The notes below the pieces were generated by a model, which was not told the DNA's origin, did no database searches, and worked only from the letters and a program-made list of their open reading frames with translations. Source: Mailhella sp. (lineage in GTDB: Bacteria; Desulfobacterota; Desulfovibrionia; Desulfovibrionales; Desulfovibrionaceae). Taken from it: a DNA stretch of 5,733 bases. The stretch covers positions 1 through 5,733 of the forward strand of contig JAGAZG010000189.1 of NCBI GenBank assembly GCA_017940105.1. The letters run 5' to 3'. Position 1 is the first letter of the stretch, and each line of letters opens with the position of its first letter. Below are positions 1 to 5,733 of this stretch, piece after piece. The translations under genes were made by a program, and so were the position numbers.

Positions 1-744
1 GATGACTACACCAAAATCAGACATAAGGAAAACAAGGGCCTCTCTCCACGGGCAAAAATGTCTGGGCTGCTTATTGTTGCGGCAGCAGCATCCCTGCTTC
101 TTCTGAATCAGCCTGAATACACATCAAAGCTTGCCGTGCCTTTTTTTAAGCAGTTCATGCCTGATCTGGGAATTTTTTACGCATTTTTTTCCATCATTGT
201 GCTTCTGGCATCGTCCAATGCCGTCAATCTTACAGACGGGCTGGACGGGCTGGCCATACTGCCCGTTGTCATGTGCTGCATGGTGTACGCCGTGTTCATC
301 TATGTTGCCGGGCACGCTAATTTTGCCGCATATCTTCAAGTGCCTTCTGTTCCAGGCGTAGGCGAAGTCACGGTTTTCTGCTGCGCGCTGATGGGCGCTG
401 GTCTGGGCTTTTTGTGGTACAACTGCTTTCCTGCTCAGGTTTTCATGGGCGATGTGGGAGCGCTGAGCCTTGGAGGAGTCCTTGGCTTTCTCGCCATTCT
501 TTGCAAGCAGGAATTCATTCTCATCATAGCAGGCGGCGTTTTTGTTGTAGAAACACTGTCGGTGATCATGCAGGTTGGGTATTTTAAGGCGACTCATGGT
601 AAAAGGCTTTTCCGCATGACTCCAATCCATCATCACTTTCAAAAAGGATCCCATCCGCTCCCGGAATCAAAAATCATTGTCCGCTTCTGGATCGTTTCTG
701 TCTTGCTTGCCATCATGTCTCTTTCTGTTTTAAAAATCAGGTAA
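1..744 (+). CDS. mraY: Phospho-N-acetylmuramoyl-pentapeptide transferase MraY (5'-truncated by window edge)
   Basis: MraY is the inner-membrane enzyme that transfers phospho-MurNAc-pentapeptide from its UDP carrier to undecaprenyl phosphate, giving lipid I. The reading frame is open from base 1 and ends at TAA 742-744, leaving 247 codons. It opens on Asp-Asp-Tyr (bases 1-9), matching the catalytic Asp pair that is D115/D116 in E. coli, so about 114 N-terminal residues lie outside the window; 114 plus 247 fits the usual length of about 360. Other family signatures are NLTDGLDGLA (bases 226-255), GDVGALSLGG with its Asp at 451-453, and the triple-His motif in TPIHHHF (His codons 628-636). Six or seven hydrophobic segments alternate with these polar loops, as expected for the later part of a 10-helix protein. 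The ATG at 58 is an internal Met, not the start. The frame is intact, and murD follows after 6 nt. Confidence 0.97.
   Translation, partial: DDYTKIRHKENKGLSPRAKMSGLLIVAAAASLLLLNQPEYTSKLAVPFFKQFMPDLGIFYAFFSIIVLLASSNAVNLTDGLDGLAILPVVMCCMVYAVFIYVAGHANFAAYLQVPSVPGVGEVTVFCCALMGAGLGFLWYNCFPAQVFMGDVGALSLGGVLGFLAILCKQEFILIIAGGVFVVETLSVIMQVGYFKATHGKRLFRMTPIHHHFQKGSHPLPESKIIVRFWIVSVLLAIMSLSVLKIR
738..741 (+). promoter_or_regulatory. Weak ribosome binding site of murD
   Basis: CAGG lies 9 nt before the murD ATG at 751 and directly abuts the mraY TAA stop. It is the poorest Shine-Dalgarno match in this window. Ribosomes finishing mraY would stop within reach of the murD start, so initiation may depend partly on translation of mraY. 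That dependence is inferred from spacing only. Confidence 0.45.
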
Positions 745-750
745 TTTTCC

Positions 751-2067
751 ATGCAAACATTCGTCCATTCTTTTAAAAAAGCGGCGGTCGTCGGCGCCGG
801 CAGAAGCGGCAGGGCCGCTATCAGGTTGCTCCATGCCGCAGGTCTTGAATGCATACTTCTGGAAAAATCGCCGGAGAACATACCGGAAGATTTCATGTGC
901 TGGCTTGCAGAAAACGATATTCCGCTTCTGGCTGGAGAACATAAGCCGGAATATTTTTGCGGAACCGACCTTGTCATACCAAGCCCCGGCGCCGCAAAAA
1001 GCGCCATTCTTCCTCTGCTTGCAGAGGGAGCCAGCAATGCAAATGCCGTTATAATGTCTGAATCAGAGCTTGCCTGGCGCTTTCTGGAAGGAGAACCCGT
1101 CATAGGCGTCACCGGAACGAGCGGCAAGACGACAACAACAAGCATTTGCTCAGCAATGCTTGAAAAACACGGTCTTACCGTGTTTACGGGCGGCAATATC
1201 GGCACGCCTCTTTCCGAATATATCCTCGCAAGATTGGCCGGAAAACCTAAAGCCGATGTCATCGTGCTTGAACTTTCGAGCTTTCAGCTGCAAACCTGTT
1301 CCTCGCTGCACCCGCGCGTTGGAATTTTGCTTAACATATCTGAAAATCATCTCGATTTTCATGCGGATATGCAGGAGTATACGGACGCCAAGATGCAGCT
1401 TTTTGCATGTCAGACATCAGAAGATCTGGCTGTTCTTCACCCGTCCCTGAAAACACTGCCGGAAAAATACGGAATGAAAGCCGAAATCGCCTTCATCGAT
1501 CCGGAGCTGCGTCCGTTCCCCAATACACGGCTGATTGGATCACATAATCAGTGCAATGCTTCAGCCGCATTTATGGCTGCGTCGAAATTCGGTGTCACCA
1601 GGGATGAAGCGGCACAGGCCATGGAAGAGTTCACTCCCATAGCCCACCGCCTTGAGCATGTTGCAGAACATGACGGCATCACCTATGTCAACGACTCCAA
1701 ATGCACAACTATCGAAGCGCTTCGCGTTGCTCTTGCCGCTTTCAGCTCGCCTGTAATCCTTATGGTCGGCGGCAAATTTAAGGGAGGCGATCTGATTGGC
1801 GTCAGACCGTTGCTGAAATCACGCGTCAAAGCCGTTTGCCTGTATGGAGCATCCAGGGAACATTTTGAAAAGGCATGGTCTGGCATCATACCCGTGACCT
1901 GGGACGAGACCATGGATCTTGCTCTTGAACGAAGCAGGCGCATTGCCGTTCGGGGAGATACCATCCTCCTCGCTCCCGCAACTTCAAGTTTTGACCAGTA
2001 TAAAAACTACGTGGAACGCGGCAACCATTTTAAAGAACTCGTTATCAGACTCAGGGATCAGCACTGA
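751..2067 (+). CDS. murD: UDP-N-acetylmuramoyl-L-alanine--D-glutamate ligase MurD
   Basis: MurD is a cytoplasmic ATP-dependent Mur ligase that adds D-Glu to UDP-MurNAc-L-Ala. The product is 438 residues, the same length as E. coli MurD. The N-terminal UDP-binding domain carries VGAGRSG (14-20) and IPSPG (76-80). The central ATPase domain has the P-loop GTSGKTTT (122-129), LELSSFQL (173-180), the metal-site His in NISENHLDFH (His200), and Lys214 in YTDAKMQLF at the position of the carbamylated Lys (K198 in E. coli). GSHNQCNASAA (263-273) and HRLE (299-302) lead into the C-terminal domain, which shows NDSK (314-317) and the substrate-binding stretch around SSFDQYKNYVERGNHF (412-427). The ATG at 751 places the first glycine motif at residue 15, as expected. 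Within motifs, Asn199 stands where many homologues have Asp, and Cys-Thr-Thr follows DSK where Ala-Thr-Asn is common. The TGA stop overlaps the ftsW start by one base. Confidence 0.97.
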   Translation: MQTFVHSFKKAAVVGAGRSGRAAIRLLHAAGLECILLEKSPENIPEDFMCWLAENDIPLLAGEHKPEYFCGTDLVIPSPGAAKSAILPLLAEGASNANAVIMSESELAWRFLEGEPVIGVTGTSGKTTTTSICSAMLEKHGLTVFTGGNIGTPLSEYILARLAGKPKADVIVLELSSFQLQTCSSLHPRVGILLNISENHLDFHADMQEYTDAKMQLFACQTSEDLAVLHPSLKTLPEKYGMKAEIAFIDPELRPFPNTRLIGSHNQCNASAAFMAASKFGVTRDEAAQAMEEFTPIAHRLEHVAEHDGITYVNDSKCTTIEALRVALAAFSSPVILMVGGKFKGGDLIGVRPLLKSRVKAVCLYGASREHFEKAWSGIIPVTWDETMDLALERSRRIAVRGDTILLAPATSSFDQYKNYVERGNHFKELVIRLRDQH

Positions 2068-3200
2068 TGAACGTCCGCATCACGCCTCCGCAACAAGCTT
2101 CTGCAGAACAGGAAGTTCAGGGGCCTATTGATTACTGGCTGCTAGCGTTGCTGCTGATAATCCTCTGCATAGGCTTGCTGGCGGTACTGAGCGCAAGCGG
2201 ACCTGTCAGCCAGCGGGAATTTAAAAATTCCTACCACTTTTTTTACCATCAGCTCTTTACGATGGGACTGGGCGGCGTCCTTATCATCATACTGTGCCTG
2301 ATACCTCGAAAAATCATAAACAACAGCCATTACTGGGCCATTGCCGCATCTATCATACTGTTGCTGCTATGCATACTGATCGGCCCAAAAATCAACGGCT
2401 CCAGACGCTGGATCAACCTGCATTATGTCATGCTCCAACCCATGGAATTTGCCCGGATAGCCCTGGTGCTTTACCTGGCCTATTTCCTTGGCAGCAAGCA
2501 GGCCATAGTAAAATTCGTCTGGCGGGGGATCTTTCCTCCTCTAATTATTTCAGGCATGCTAATCGGCCTTATCATGCTTCAGCCGGATCTGGGAGGCGCC
2601 ATTCTTCTCGCCCTCATTTGCTTTTTTATGCTACTTGCCGGCGGTTCTAAGATCAGGCATCTTATTGGCGTGCTGCTACCGCTGGCCATTCTCGTCGGCA
2701 TAGCCATCATAGTCTCGCCTTACCGGATAGCCCGCGTTTTTGCCTTCCTGCATCCTTTTGACGATATGCGCGGCAACGGCTGGCAGCTTGTGCAGAGTCT
2801 TCTCGCCCTGGGCAGCGGAGGGATGTTTGGCGTCGGCCTCGGGGGAAGCATTCAAAAGACAGGCCCCCTTCCTGAAGCTCACAACGACTTTATCATGTCT
2901 ATTGTAGGCGAAGAAATCGGCTTTGCCGGCATAGTCGTCATCATGATTCTCTTTGCGCTTTTCTTTTACCGCTGCTACCGCGTCGTTCTTGGGCAGAAAA
3001 GCCTGCGTGACCGGCTGTGCGCTTTCGGACTGACGCTGGCCATGGCCCAAAGCTTTCTGCTCAATCTTGCCGTCATTCTCGGGGCTGTGCCGCCCAAGGG
3101 AATCGCCATGCCTTTCATCAGCTATGGGGGAAGCAGCCTGCTTGCAAACATGATCTGCGCGGGACTTCTCCTCCATTATTCCAGAACATCCAGGGAGTAA
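2067..3200 (+). CDS. ftsW: Septal peptidoglycan glycosyltransferase FtsW (SEDS family)
   Basis: FtsW is the SEDS-family inner-membrane enzyme that polymerises lipid II at the division septum with its partner PBP (FtsI). The product is 377 residues, with a short polar N-terminus (about 1-22) and ten predicted membrane segments near 23-44, 62-80, 89-106, 126-142, 153-171, 175-191, 197-216, 283-303, 318-340 and 350-371. Family motifs are GSRRWI (111-116), QPMEFAR (124-130), LQPDLGGA (171-178), PEAHNDF (269-275) and PPKGIAMPFISYGGSS (342-357). Asp274 in the long extracytoplasmic loop aligns with the catalytic Asp (D297 in E. coli FtsW). Position between murD and murG argues for FtsW over its paralogue RodA, which is normally encoded elsewhere with mreBCD genes. 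The start at 2067 overlaps the murD stop (TGATG) and has AGGGA at 2053-2057, 9 nt upstream. Arg130 replaces a usually conserved Lys. Confidence 0.95.
   Translation: MNVRITPPQQASAEQEVQGPIDYWLLALLLIILCIGLLAVLSASGPVSQREFKNSYHFFYHQLFTMGLGGVLIIILCLIPRKIINNSHYWAIAASIILLLLCILIGPKINGSRRWINLHYVMLQPMEFARIALVLYLAYFLGSKQAIVKFVWRGIFPPLIISGMLIGLIMLQPDLGGAILLALICFFMLLAGGSKIRHLIGVLLPLAILVGIAIIVSPYRIARVFAFLHPFDDMRGNGWQLVQSLLALGSGGMFGVGLGGSIQKTGPLPEAHNDFIMSIVGEEIGFAGIVVIMILFALFFYRCYRVVLGQKSLRDRLCAFGLTLAMAQSFLLNLAVILGAVPPKGIAMPFISYGGSSLLANMICAGLLLHYSRTSRE
3192..3197 (+). promoter_or_regulatory. Ribosome binding site that fixes the murG start
   Basis: AGGGAG, within the last codons of ftsW, sits 8 nt before the ATG at 3206. 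It is the strongest Shine-Dalgarno match among the gene junctions here. It supports that ATG over the in-frame ATG at 3017, which lies deep inside ftsW. Confidence 0.75.
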
Positions 3201-3205
3201 CACAA

Positions 3206-4327
3206 ATGCCCATACGCATCATTCTGACCACAGGAGGAACGGGAGGACATATTTTTCCTGCTCTCGCTGTTGCGGAAAGCCTGAAAGCAAAGCAGTCCGA
3301 TGCAGAAATTCTTTTTATCGGCGGCACCTATGGTCCAGAGAAAGAACTTGTCGAAAAAGCCGGCGTTGCATTTGTAGGACTTCCTGTGCGGGGTTTTATC
3401 GGCCGGGGATTAAAAGCGCTGCCGGCTCTTGGAGCCATGAGCACTTCCATTGGCCAGGCAATGAATATTCTAAAAGAATTCCGGCCCAATGCCGTCATGG
3501 GGTTTGGAGGATACGCTTCTTTTCCTACGCTGTTTGCATCCTGGCTTCTGCGGTATCCATGCGCCATTCATGAGCAAAACGCCATCCCTGGCGCCGCAAA
3601 CAAATTGATGGGTAAAATGGCTCGCCGCATCTGCCTTTCATGGCCTCAGCCGGATGGCCGGCCTGCTTTCGCCCCAGCGTCCTCAGTACTGACAGGCAAT
3701 CCCATACGAGCCGGCATCGCTCGCCTTGGAAGAGAAAAAAACTCCGTGCCGTCACGCTGCCTGCTTGTCATGGGCGGTTCGCAAGGAGCGCGTGCCGTTA
3801 ATTCCATTATGATTAAAATGCTGCCGGAGCTGCGCAAAGCAGGCATAACTATCGTGCACCAGACCGGAAAGAACGAATTTGAAACCGTAGCCGCAGCATA
3901 TGCGCAGTGCGGCTTCTCGCAGCAGGAAACAGCATCGATTGTACACCCATTCATTCACGATATGGCCTCAGTATATGCAAAATGCGACCTTGCGTTATGC
4001 CGGGCGGGAGCAACCTCCATGGCCGAGCTCGCCTCTGCCGGCATTCCTGCGGTGTACATTCCCTTTCCGTTTGCTGCGCATGACCATCAGACCGCAAATG
4101 CAAAAGCCATGCAAGATGCCGGCGGCGGAGTACTGCTGCCCCAGCAGCAGGCAGAGATGATGGCAGAAAACGGCGAGCTGGCCAAAATGCTCACAGACAT
4201 CCTTAATGACGAATCAAGGCTTGCAGCAATGCGCAAAGGCGCCCTCTCCCTGGCACATCCTGATGCCGCAGGAACCGTCGCCGACGAACTGCTCGCCCTG
4301 GCCCGCAACAACACTCCAGGAAAATAA
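3206..4327 (+). CDS. murG: Undecaprenyl-PP-MurNAc-pentapeptide-UDPGlcNAc GlcNAc transferase MurG
   Basis: MurG is a GT-B fold glycosyltransferase (CAZy GT28) on the cytoplasmic face of the inner membrane. It adds GlcNAc from UDP-GlcNAc to lipid I, giving lipid II. The product is 373 residues, close to the usual 355-370. The N-terminal acceptor domain has the glycine loop GGTGGHIFPALA (10-21) with its conserved His15, GFGGYASFP (99-107) and HEQNAIPGAAN (122-132). TGNPIR (163-168) marks the passage to the donor-binding domain, which has GGSQGAR (190-196), FIHDMASVYAKCDL (249-262), RAGATSMAEL (266-275) and DHQTANA (293-299). Glu274 aligns with the UDP-ribose-binding Glu (E269 in E. coli). The frame is open upstream to an ATG at 3017, but those 63 codons overlap ftsW and encode nothing MurG-like. 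Starting at 3206 puts the glycine loop at residue 10 and uses AGGGAG. ftsW ends 5 nt before it; murC starts 2 nt after it. Confidence 0.97.
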   Translation: MPIRIILTTGGTGGHIFPALAVAESLKAKQSDAEILFIGGTYGPEKELVEKAGVAFVGLPVRGFIGRGLKALPALGAMSTSIGQAMNILKEFRPNAVMGFGGYASFPTLFASWLLRYPCAIHEQNAIPGAANKLMGKMARRICLSWPQPDGRPAFAPASSVLTGNPIRAGIARLGREKNSVPSRCLLVMGGSQGARAVNSIMIKMLPELRKAGITIVHQTGKNEFETVAAAYAQCGFSQQETASIVHPFIHDMASVYAKCDLALCRAGATSMAELASAGIPAVYIPFPFAAHDHQTANAKAMQDAGGGVLLPQQQAEMMAENGELAKMLTDILNDESRLAAMRKGALSLAHPDAAGTVADELLALARNNTPGK

Positions 4328-4329
4328 GC

Positions 4330-5715
4330 ATGGACAGTAAAATCAGAGCAATACATATGGTAGGCATAGGCGGTTCCGGCATGAGCGGAATCGCGGAAGT
4401 TCTTCTGAATCTGGGATACAGCGTACATGGTTCTGACCTGTCAAACAGCTCTACCGTGCAGAGGCTGCGCTCTCTTGGAGCAGTCATTCATACGGGACAT
4501 GCCGCATCCAATCTTGAAGATCCTCAGGTTGTTGTGCGCTCTTCGGCCATAACAGACTCCAACCCTGAAATCCAGGCGGCAAGGGAACGAGGAATCCCCG
4601 TCATTCCACGGGCAGAAATGCTTGCAGAACTCATGCGCCTGCGCACAGGGATCGCCGTGGCGGGAACGCATGGCAAAACAACGACCACATCTCTCACAGC
4701 GTCCATTTTCGATGCGGCCGGACTTGATCCTACGGTCATCATCGGAGGCCTGCTCAATGCCTACAGGGCAAACGGTCATCTCGGACAGGGAGAATACCTT
4801 ATCGCTGAATCAGACGAATCAGACGGCTCTTTCCTATGCCTTTTTCCCATCATCAACATCGTAACAAATGTCGACTATGATCATGTCGACCATTACGGCA
4901 CCCAGGAAGCCATTGACCAGGCTTTCACGGCCTTCATGAACAAGGTTCCTTTTTACGGCATGAATATCGTCTGCGGCGACGATCCTGGCGTGCAGCGGCT
5001 CATACCCGGCATAAAGCGCCCTTTCATGACATACGGATTCAACCGCGGATGCCGCATACGCGGCGAAATCGTCTCCTGCGCAGAAAAAAGCATCTTTCAT
5101 GTCTGGCTGCGCCATCGTGACGGCACAGAAGAAAAAATTCTGGAAAATATCTGCCTGTCTCAGCCCGGGCGGCACAACATCCTCAATGCCCTGGCAGCCA
5201 TAGGAGCCGCTTTGCAGGTTGGCATATCTGCTGAAAAATGTGCAAAAGGCCTTGAATGCTTTGCCGGCGTTGGAAGACGCTTTGAGTATAAAGGCGAAAA
5301 AAACGGCATTACTGTCATCGACGATTATGGACACCATCCAACGGAAATACAGGCAACCATACGCACAGCGCGGCAGGCTTTTCCTGACCGAAGGCTGATT
5401 ATGGTTTTTCAGCCTCATCGCTTCAGCAGAACACAGGCCCTGTTCGGAGAATTCTGCCAGACCTTTGAAAATGTAGACAAACTGTTTTTAACCGAAATAT
5501 ATCCTGCGTCTGAAAAACCCATACCTGGCGTCAACGGCGCCAATCTTGCGCTAGGCATCCGGCAGGTTTCACAGACAGAGGTCGTCTACAAGCAGAGCTT
5601 TGACGAAATAGTAGAGCTGCTTCCAACAATTCTCAAATCTGGTGACGTGCTGATCACGCAAGGGGCAGGCAGCGTAACAAAAGTCGGTCCGCGCGTGCTG
5701 GAGATGCTCCCGTGA
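4330..5715 (+). CDS. murC: UDP-N-acetylmuramate--L-alanine ligase MurC
   Basis: MurC is the first cytoplasmic Mur ligase; it uses ATP to join L-Ala to UDP-MurNAc. The product is 461 residues, within the family range though shorter than E. coli MurC (491), mainly because it lacks the N-terminal extension. The UDP-binding domain opens with GIGGSGMSG (12-20). The ATPase domain has the P-loop GTHGKTTTT (112-120), AESDESDGSF (159-168), TNVDYDHVDHYG (179-190) and GRHNILNALAA (280-290). The C-terminal domain has GVGRRFE (313-319), DDYGHHPTEI (331-340), FQPHRFSRT (360-368), YPASEKPIPGV (391-401) and TQGAGSVTKVG (443-453). GTHGKTTT together with DDYGHHPTE separates MurC from MurD, MurE and MurF. The DYGHHPTE motif also occurs in the recycling ligase Mpl, but the dcw context and length favour MurC. 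AGGA at 4318-4321 precedes the ATG by 8 nt. The TGA stop overlaps the next start by 4 nt. Confidence 0.97.
   Translation: MDSKIRAIHMVGIGGSGMSGIAEVLLNLGYSVHGSDLSNSSTVQRLRSLGAVIHTGHAASNLEDPQVVVRSSAITDSNPEIQAARERGIPVIPRAEMLAELMRLRTGIAVAGTHGKTTTTSLTASIFDAAGLDPTVIIGGLLNAYRANGHLGQGEYLIAESDESDGSFLCLFPIINIVTNVDYDHVDHYGTQEAIDQAFTAFMNKVPFYGMNIVCGDDPGVQRLIPGIKRPFMTYGFNRGCRIRGEIVSCAEKSIFHVWLRHRDGTEEKILENICLSQPGRHNILNALAAIGAALQVGISAEKCAKGLECFAGVGRRFEYKGEKNGITVIDDYGHHPTEIQATIRTARQAFPDRRLIMVFQPHRFSRTQALFGEFCQTFENVDKLFLTEIYPASEKPIPGVNGANLALGIRQVSQTEVVYKQSFDEIVELLPTILKSGDVLITQGAGSVTKVGPRVLEMLP
5700..5703 (+). promoter_or_regulatory. Ribosome binding site for the GTG start after murC
   Basis: GGAG, inside the last murC codons, lies 8 nt before GTG 5712-5714. 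This spacing supports initiation at the GTG that overlaps the murC stop. Confidence 0.55.
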
Positions 5716-5733
5716 AGATCATTGAGCGCCCAA
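5712..5733 (+). CDS. Start of the next dcw gene, probably murB (3'-truncated by window edge)
   Basis: A GTG start overlaps the murC stop by 4 nt (GTGA) and is preceded by GGAG at 8 nt. Only seven whole codons are visible, read as M-K-I-I-E-R-P, with the frame open to the window end. The sequence alone cannot identify the product. MurB (UDP-N-acetylenolpyruvoylglucosamine reductase) is inferred because murB commonly follows murC in dcw clusters outside the enterobacteria. A short polar lead ending in Pro would also suit MurB N-termini, which run into a TTLRLGG-like motif. DdlB and FtsQ are the main alternatives. FtsQ is less likely because its N-terminus is usually longer and basic ahead of its membrane anchor. 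Confidence 0.5.

Noticed and set aside
141..190. Runs of seven T (141-147, 184-190, and 2238-2244 in ftsW) and seven A (3735-3741, 5297-5303) as possible slippage or phase-variation sites
   Set aside because: All are in frame and encode ordinary Phe or Lys codons in intact genes. Runs of seven are expected by chance at this base composition, and nothing suggests an alternative frame being used.
745..750. Possible promoter or terminator in the gene junctions
   Set aside because: All junctions are overlaps or gaps of at most 6 nt, and I saw no convincing hairpin with a T-run or -10/-35 pair near them.
1111..1140. Similar P-loop sequences in murD and murC (GTSGKTTTT and GTHGKTTTT) as a possible repeat or recombination site
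   Set aside because: The codons differ substantially between the two copies (compare bases 4663-4692). The likeness is ordinary homology between Mur ligases, not a DNA repeat.
639..1262. 207-codon open frame on the minus strand across the mraY/murD junction
   Set aside because: It spans two real genes in antisense and resembles no protein family I recognise. The same applies to the minus-strand frames at 124-654 and 2676-3203.
1336..1365. Asn199 next to the metal-site His200 of MurD (ENHLDFH where many have DH)
   Set aside because: This position also varies in other MurD proteins as I recall them, including Gram-positive forms. The His and the downstream Lys214 are kept, so loss of activity is not suggested.
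4834..5418. 194-codon open frame on the minus strand, opposite murC
   Set aside because: It lies wholly within a well-supported murC, encodes no recognisable motif, and fits a shadow frame produced by the codon pattern of the plus strand.

Overview
This window is a slice of a bacterial division and cell-wall (dcw) cluster. All genes lie on the + strand and are packed almost end to end: mraY (3' part only), murD, ftsW, murG, murC, and the first codons of a further gene that is probably murB. The order mraY-murD-ftsW-murG-murC is the classical dcw order of Gram-negative bacteria. A probable murB after murC, where E. coli has ddlB, is found in many other lineages. Base composition looks close to half G+C by eye. 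The style of the proteins and the gene order suggest a proteobacterium-like Gram-negative, possibly a Desulfovibrio-type (Desulfobacterota) organism. That placement rests on remembered family resemblance and is weak.

Layout: 1-744 is the C-terminal two thirds of MraY, and the window opens exactly on its catalytic Asp-Asp-Tyr codons. A 6-nt gap leads to murD (751-2067). The murD stop overlaps the ftsW start by 1 nt (TGATG). ftsW (2067-3200) is followed after 5 nt by murG (3206-4327), and after 2 nt by murC (4330-5715). The murC stop overlaps a GTG start by 4 nt (GTGA), and the next reading frame runs off the window at 5733. No gap exceeds 6 nt, so there is no room for an intergenic promoter, terminator, RNA gene or mobile element, and I see none inside the genes. 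The genes are almost certainly one transcript driven from upstream of the window, with translational coupling likely at the overlaps.

How the genes work together: MurC adds L-Ala to UDP-MurNAc and MurD adds D-Glu to UDP-MurNAc-L-Ala, both in the cytoplasm. MurB would make the UDP-MurNAc that MurC uses. MraY moves the finished phospho-MurNAc-pentapeptide onto undecaprenyl phosphate (lipid I) at the inner face of the membrane. MurG adds GlcNAc to give lipid II. FtsW is the SEDS glycosyltransferase that polymerises lipid II at the septum together with its class B PBP partner.

All complete genes look intact, with expected lengths and catalytic motifs. I found no sign of an undescribed system. 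The findings are small: gene-junction architecture, start-site traps, and a few substitutions next to conserved motifs.
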